NCBI GenBank assembly: GCA_037969175.1
Contig: JBBKWX010000012.1
Coordinates: forward strand, 1 to 8,748
Source: JBBKWX01 sp037969175
Lineage (GTDB): Bacteria; Bacteroidota; Bacteroidia; AKYH767-A; JBBKVM01
Length of the DNA: 8,748 nucleotides
Direction: 5' to 3'
A model generated the notes under the pieces. That model saw only the letters and a list, made by a program, of their open reading frames with translations. It ran no database searches and had not been told where the DNA came from. Positions 6,101 to 8,748 of the stretch are shown in pieces. A program made the position numbers and the translations under genes. The first letter of the stretch is position 1; the number at the start of each line of letters is the position of its first letter.

Positions 6101-8420
6101 GTCGATATGTTCAAGCTCTGCTGTTGAGTTAAATGCTTCGCAACGAAATGATTATACATATAAATGGTATCGTGACGGATTTACAATATTAGGAGCCTCC
6201 AACTATAATTATTTAGCTTCATTGACAGGTGCTTATTCTGTTGAAGTAACTGACAGCAATAATTGTGTTTCGCTATTAGGGAACGCCATGATCAGAGATT
6301 CCATTTTAAGTCATATCTCTCTCTCGTTGAATGGACCGAATATGATTTGTCAGGGTGAATCCAAAACAATAACAGCTCCAACCGGTTTTGTTTCGTATCA
6401 ATGGTTCATAGATAAAATAGCTTTACCCGGAGCAACAGGCTCATCGCTGGTAGTAAATGCTCCTGGGCATTATTCGGTTGAAGTAATAAATAGCACCGAT
6501 TGCAAAGGAATTGGAAGATTGTATATCCGACAGTTTGCCCCAATTGGTTCGATCTATACAATGTTAATTCCTGAAAGTTGTAACAATTCCAAAGGGAACT
6601 TCATCCGGAAGTTTGATGTACCCGTTGACATTGTTGTTACAGGTCCAAATGGTTATTCTTATGTTGGCGATCAAACAAAATTTGCTACCGGATATAATCT
6701 TTCAGCCGGTAAATATATTTTTAATTATAGTTATCCAAATACATCATTCTGCATTCAAACAGATACCCTGGATCTACCCTCTGAAGTGTATAAGCCGGTA
6801 ATAACTTACACCCCATATTCAAATCCAAATGTTTGCAATAATGAGCCGGTGGTTCTTTCACTTACAGCCTCAAGTAGTGGGTATTATCTTTGGTCAACCG
6901 GTGCTACCACATCCTCAATATTAATTACCAACCCTGGACTCTATTCAATTATTCAATATAATTTTGATAGTACCTGTGTAGGAACCGATACATTTATTGC
7001 CTCTATAAATCAGGCCCCTGTTTTGAATTTATCCATTATTGGTAATCCAAATTTTTGTAGTGGAAATGCAGTTACCCTGGATGCTGGAATAGGGCATTCC
7101 AGCTATAGTTGGAATACAGGTGATACAACACAGGTAATAACTGCAACTGTAGGTGGTAGATATGTTGTTACGGTCCATGATACAGGTAGTCCATGTACAG
7201 CTACTGACACAGCTTTCGTGCATGTCTTAAACACATTAGCACTTAATATTTCTAATTTTGATACACTTAGCATTTGCCAAGGAAATAGTGTAGTTCCTAT
7301 CCAGTTTCCATCTAATTCGACATACTTATGGTCAAATGGGCAAACTACTTTATCCATGACTCCAACTAATTCGGGGTGGTACTCATTGTTTGCTACCGAT
7401 CCAAATGGATGCAACGCTGAGGATAGTGTTTATATTAATATTATTATCCCTGCTATTCCAAATATATTTTCTTCCGGACCCACTTCTTTTTGTCAGGGAC
7501 AATCAACTATTTTGAATGCCGGAGTCATGGGTAGCCAGTATTTATGGTCAACAGGCGAGACAACCCAACATATCAGTGTTTCAAGTACCGGTTTATATTG
7601 GGTAAATATTATAAATGGTGGCGGAGCATGTATCTATTCCGATTCAATCCAGATTTTAGTAAATCCAGATCCGGTTGTGTCAATTTCACCTGGAACCTCG
7701 ATTGATGCTTGTCAGGGACAATCAGTGAATCTTAGCATAACATCTAATCCCGGTTACACCTATTTATGGTCAACGGGCGAAACAACTTCAAATATTTCAT
7801 TGAGTGCTTCTTCAAATGTTTCAGTAACTGTGACGGATATACTCAGTGGATGTTCTGCATCAGAATTTGCAGTCGTAACATTCCATGCACCACCACTAAT
7901 ATCTATAACAGCCAACGGTCCAACAACCTTTTGTGCGGGAGACAGTGTAACAATTACTGCTGTAAGTAGTGGTAATAACTTTATGTGGATGAGGAACAAT
8001 TTGCCAATTTTGGGATCAAATACTTCTGTCTTTGTGGCTAAAAATAAAGGATCATACAAATGCCTGACAACAGATAATTTTGGTTGTATAGCTATTAGTT
8101 CTAGTGTTTACGTTTCTGTCCCTTGCCAATCTTTAGGAAGTGATGTTTCAAAGGAAGAAAGTGATGATTTATTCTTCATAGAAAAATTGTTTTCAATTTA
8201 TCCTAATCCCGCTTTTGACAAAATTTACATTCAAACCTCCATGCAAAATTACTCCTTAAAGATTTATGCATTGGATGGAAAGCTGGTGAAGCAATTGGAT
8301 ATTCATAAAGATGAAGAAGCAATTGATATCTCGAAACTCTCAGACGGAATTTATTTCATTGTAGCAATGGACAACAAGGGAAGACTTCATTCTTCTAAAT
8401 TCGTGAAAGCTGCAGATTAA
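3189..8420 (+). CDS. Large T9SS-exported surface protein: seven-bladed propeller plus about 16 Ig-like repeats
   Basis: A 1743-residue secreted protein. Residues 1-21 are a signal peptide ending ADA, cut before Q22. Residues 22-390 contain seven repeats centred on (D/N)GGYLIAG-type strands at 44, 94, 145, 196, 247, 302 and 357; the period of 50-55 fits a seven-bladed beta-propeller. Residues about 400-1644 carry Ig-like repeats, each with a central Trp (425, 514, 597, 672, 753, 838, 914, 993, 1072, then 1235, 1308, 1381, 1453, 1527, 1600) and usually a Cys on each side. Repeats to 1115 mostly read (Y/V)xW(Y/F)xxG; those at 1203-1566 read (Y)LWSTGETT. Residues 1667-1743 are a type A T9SS sorting domain (FSIYPNP, LKIYALDGKLVKQL, LSDGIYF). 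In known T9SS systems this tail guides outer-membrane passage and is usually removed on surface anchoring. No catalytic domain is visible, so adhesion or matrix function is inferred. The start is GTG; an ATG two codons later (3195) is equally possible. Confidence 0.92.
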   Translation: MKMIRLALAVLLALVVYEADAQTWTRIFGGSKNETANQIIRTSDGGYLIAGNTDSYNEKVNVYLVKTDVHGVLQWQKTIFSNYYESAVGVVQTDNGSVFVVSNSTDSLNYKKIKLIKLDLQGNILFSQDLSGTSSEVASGIVSVANDIVISGTVTLAQTGDDIFTLKLDSAGGQIWRKEINMGNTQQSNGFRKTSNGNFLVAGLTKIGSIYYSYALNLTNAGDTIWTRSGLYGNTIEGFESCTSLAGDSVFIFVPGISSTTNAKRFQFAAYSASGNFLRYFNSQNSIPSFMGQIFDLAPDSLGGFTVAGAYDEAAQYPALAYFDSWLSEIKWKRSQMKHKSINPKVNSKYTSFIKVADKFILTGNSRMFGFFENTKSNCIFIQTVIEDGGMDAMADVSITNDTSNFCFGSGSQLSVTSSFDKYQWMTYNSNKYKYSWFPGANNFTQLVDTGGEYYCTMWNDDYYAFASRPYDDKVTCYGIPDTQIRNTGKLIHCILMGTIKLYVTNAENATYKWFFNGVAIPSSNKNEYVPLVTGLYSIQVTNPCYSLISAGTFVDVTNGPLVEVFRDTIYAKFDSRSGNICTETLSAGWSGMSYAWYRDGQALGWTSSYIYPNAPGIYWVDRTSPCGINRGVFTVIFDTVISTITTHGVLTGCNTVNTWLSVRANGSDYQWYRNGFPVGTFGDTTLWLGSFGTGSYYCKVYQGGCMPLISDTVFYQYSHNGSFDINYGSSAVSCGLPKILTALFTSANSYEWYLNGVAIPNSNSINFTATQTGSYHYVCSTTCGIAISWAIYIQFGPPSGFTSTVQPNRPIIYSATDTLSVQLVFQYPQVFNTSVQWKRNGQNVSLNSGSNISIGGLYECYMTNACGTSLASSIYIGTHLENNVLMVTGDTNLCSGDSVILELPNSLTGVYKWYKGFIPISGATSNNLTVKDPGTYFGSYYSLYGIMYTKKVEVKVNPRIIADIYHTSPLSICSSSAVELNASQRNDYTYKWYRDGFTILGASNYNYLASLTGAYSVEVTDSNNCVSLLGNAMIRDSILSHISLSLNGPNMICQGESKTITAPTGFVSYQWFIDKIALPGATGSSLVVNAPGHYSVEVINSTDCKGIGRLYIRQFAPIGSIYTMLIPESCNNSKGNFIRKFDVPVDIVVTGPNGYSYVGDQTKFATGYNLSAGKYIFNYSYPNTSFCIQTDTLDLPSEVYKPVITYTPYSNPNVCNNEPVVLSLTASSSGYYLWSTGATTSSILITNPGLYSIIQYNFDSTCVGTDTFIASINQAPVLNLSIIGNPNFCSGNAVTLDAGIGHSSYSWNTGDTTQVITATVGGRYVVTVHDTGSPCTATDTAFVHVLNTLALNISNFDTLSICQGNSVVPIQFPSNSTYLWSNGQTTLSMTPTNSGWYSLFATDPNGCNAEDSVYINIIIPAIPNIFSSGPTSFCQGQSTILNAGVMGSQYLWSTGETTQHISVSSTGLYWVNIINGGGACIYSDSIQILVNPDPVVSISPGTSIDACQGQSVNLSITSNPGYTYLWSTGETTSNISLSASSNVSVTVTDILSGCSASEFAVVTFHAPPLISITANGPTTFCAGDSVTITAVSSGNNFMWMRNNLPILGSNTSVFVAKNKGSYKCLTTDNFGCIAISSSVYVSVPCQSLGSDVSKEESDDLFFIEKLFSIYPNPAFDKIYIQTSMQNYSLKIYALDGKLVKQLDIHKDEEAIDISKLSDGIYFIVAMDNKGRLHSSKFVKAAD
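7491..7786 (+). repeat. Near-identical DNA in two neighbouring Ig-like repeats
   Basis: Inside the large gene, TGTCAGGGACAATCA occurs at 7491-7505 and again at 7710-7724, identical over 15 bases. A 26-base segment at 7539-7564 recurs at 7761-7786 with two differences. The offsets are 219 and 222 bp, one protein repeat (73-74 residues). The other repeats have diverged much further at the DNA level, so these two are the youngest pair or have been evened out by gene conversion. Confidence 0.75.
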
Positions 8421-8427
8421 GTTCGTA

Positions 8428-8443
8428 CACTTTTGCAAAAGTG
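8428..8443. terminator. 16-bp perfect palindrome just after the large gene
   Basis: CACTTTTGCAAAAGTG starts 7 bases after the TAA of the large gene and is a perfect palindrome. As RNA it would form a small AT-rich hairpin; no T-run follows, so it is at best a weak terminator or an RNA-end-protecting structure. The position between two convergent genes is where a bidirectional terminator would be expected. Confidence 0.3.
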
Positions 8444-8525
8444 ATTTGGAGCTAACAGTCTATTCGTAAGCTTTGGTAACTATTGTTGCATATATACAAA
8501 TCTGAAAAGCTCCTAAACCCTTCAG

Positions 8526-8609
8526 TTTAACACCAAGGCTCTAAAAAATACCAAGGCTCTAAGTACTTTTCCACTTAATACCGCTCTACCGCTCTACCGC
8601 TCCCCCGCT
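8526..8609. repeat. 84-bp direct repeat, right copy
   Basis: This is the second copy of the element at 2811-2894, same orientation, three differences in 84. Within it ACCAAGGCTCTAA is present twice, 18 bp apart (8532-8544 and 8550-8562); in the left copy the second of these units is altered at two positions, so this copy looks closer to the ancestral form. It ends 10 bases short of the stop codon of the leftward partial gene. Confidence 0.9.
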
Positions 8610-8619
8610 AGTGCATCTA

Positions 8620-8748
8620 TCATACCGCCGCCTCTTCTGCATATATCCCCGGCAGCGAATCCAGGATCGCAACGATCTCTTCAAAATTATCGCAGGTAAC
8701 CAACTTCATTCTTATCTCTTTGAAGTTTGCGAAGCCTTTGAAATAATT
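8620..8748 (-). CDS. C-terminal end of an unidentified protein, cut by the window edge
   Basis: The minus strand is open from the right edge to a TGA at 8622-8620, giving the last 42 residues of a longer protein. They include NFKEIRMKLVTCDNFEEIV and end in SLPGIYAEEAAV. Composition is that of an ordinary soluble globular protein: alternating charged and hydrophobic residues, no low complexity, no membrane segment. I do not recognise the family and assign no function. The gene converges with the large secreted-protein gene, separated by 199 bp that hold the palindrome and the right 84-bp repeat. It is called as real because the frame stays open to the edge and the residue pattern is protein-like; the start lies outside the window. 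Confidence 0.65.
   Translation of the reverse strand, partial: NYFKGFANFKEIRMKLVTCDNFEEIVAILDSLPGIYAEEAAV

Noticed and set aside
7103..7414. Antisense open frame of 103 codons inside the large gene (and a similar one at 7760-8059)
   Set aside because: These are mirror frames of the Ig-like repeat coding sequence; the sense frame has clear domain structure over the same bases.
8620..8748. Assigning a family to the right-edge partial gene
   Set aside because: Only 42 C-terminal residues are present and no diagnostic motif is recognised; naming it would be a guess.

Overview
The window looks like a piece of a Bacteroidota chromosome. Three things point there: a kdsB gene (Gram-negative LPS synthesis), a membrane protein combining two HU-CCDC81-type domains with a SPOR domain (an architecture known from Bacteroidota), and a very large secreted protein ending in a type A sorting domain of the type IX secretion system (T9SS). 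Base composition is moderately AT-rich, no strong Shine-Dalgarno sequences are visible, and the non-coding DNA carries the repeat- and hairpin-rich 'litter' common in this phylum. Genus cannot be decided from the window.

Layout. Bases 1-777 hold no convincing gene. They contain a C-free G/T-rich stretch, an 82-bp tandem repeat (about 2.4 copies), strong hairpins, a GC-rich block of nested inverted repeats, and a possible terminator for the leftward genes. Bases 778-2681 are a likely two-gene leftward operon, kdsB followed by the HU-CCDC81/SPOR protein, separated by 62 bp. Bases 2682-3188 are a divergent intergenic region with four evenly spaced ACGGAT words, an 84-bp repeat and a row of four short perfect hairpins. 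Bases 3189-8420 are one rightward gene of 1743 codons. Bases 8421-8619 hold a palindrome and a second copy of the 84-bp repeat, and a leftward gene of unknown function runs off the right edge (its last 42 codons are present).

The large gene is the centrepiece. Reading its protein by eye gives a signal peptide, seven repeats of 50-55 residues that fit a seven-bladed beta-propeller, about 16 Ig-like/adhesin repeats with very regular tryptophan spacing and paired cysteines, and a T9SS sorting domain. No enzyme domain is visible, so the best inference is a surface-anchored adhesin or matrix protein. The Ig-like repeats come in two flavours with different periods, suggesting two separate rounds of expansion.

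The genes are not an obvious single pathway. kdsB supplies CMP-Kdo for LPS, the SPOR protein probably works at peptidoglycan, and the large protein is exported to the surface; all concern the cell envelope. The large gene lies between two 84-bp direct repeats with 81/84 identity, which raises the possibility that it is an accessory module or that the repeats are a dispersed family. No previously undescribed defence or mobile system is evident; the strongest unexplained signals are the non-coding repeat and hairpin structures.
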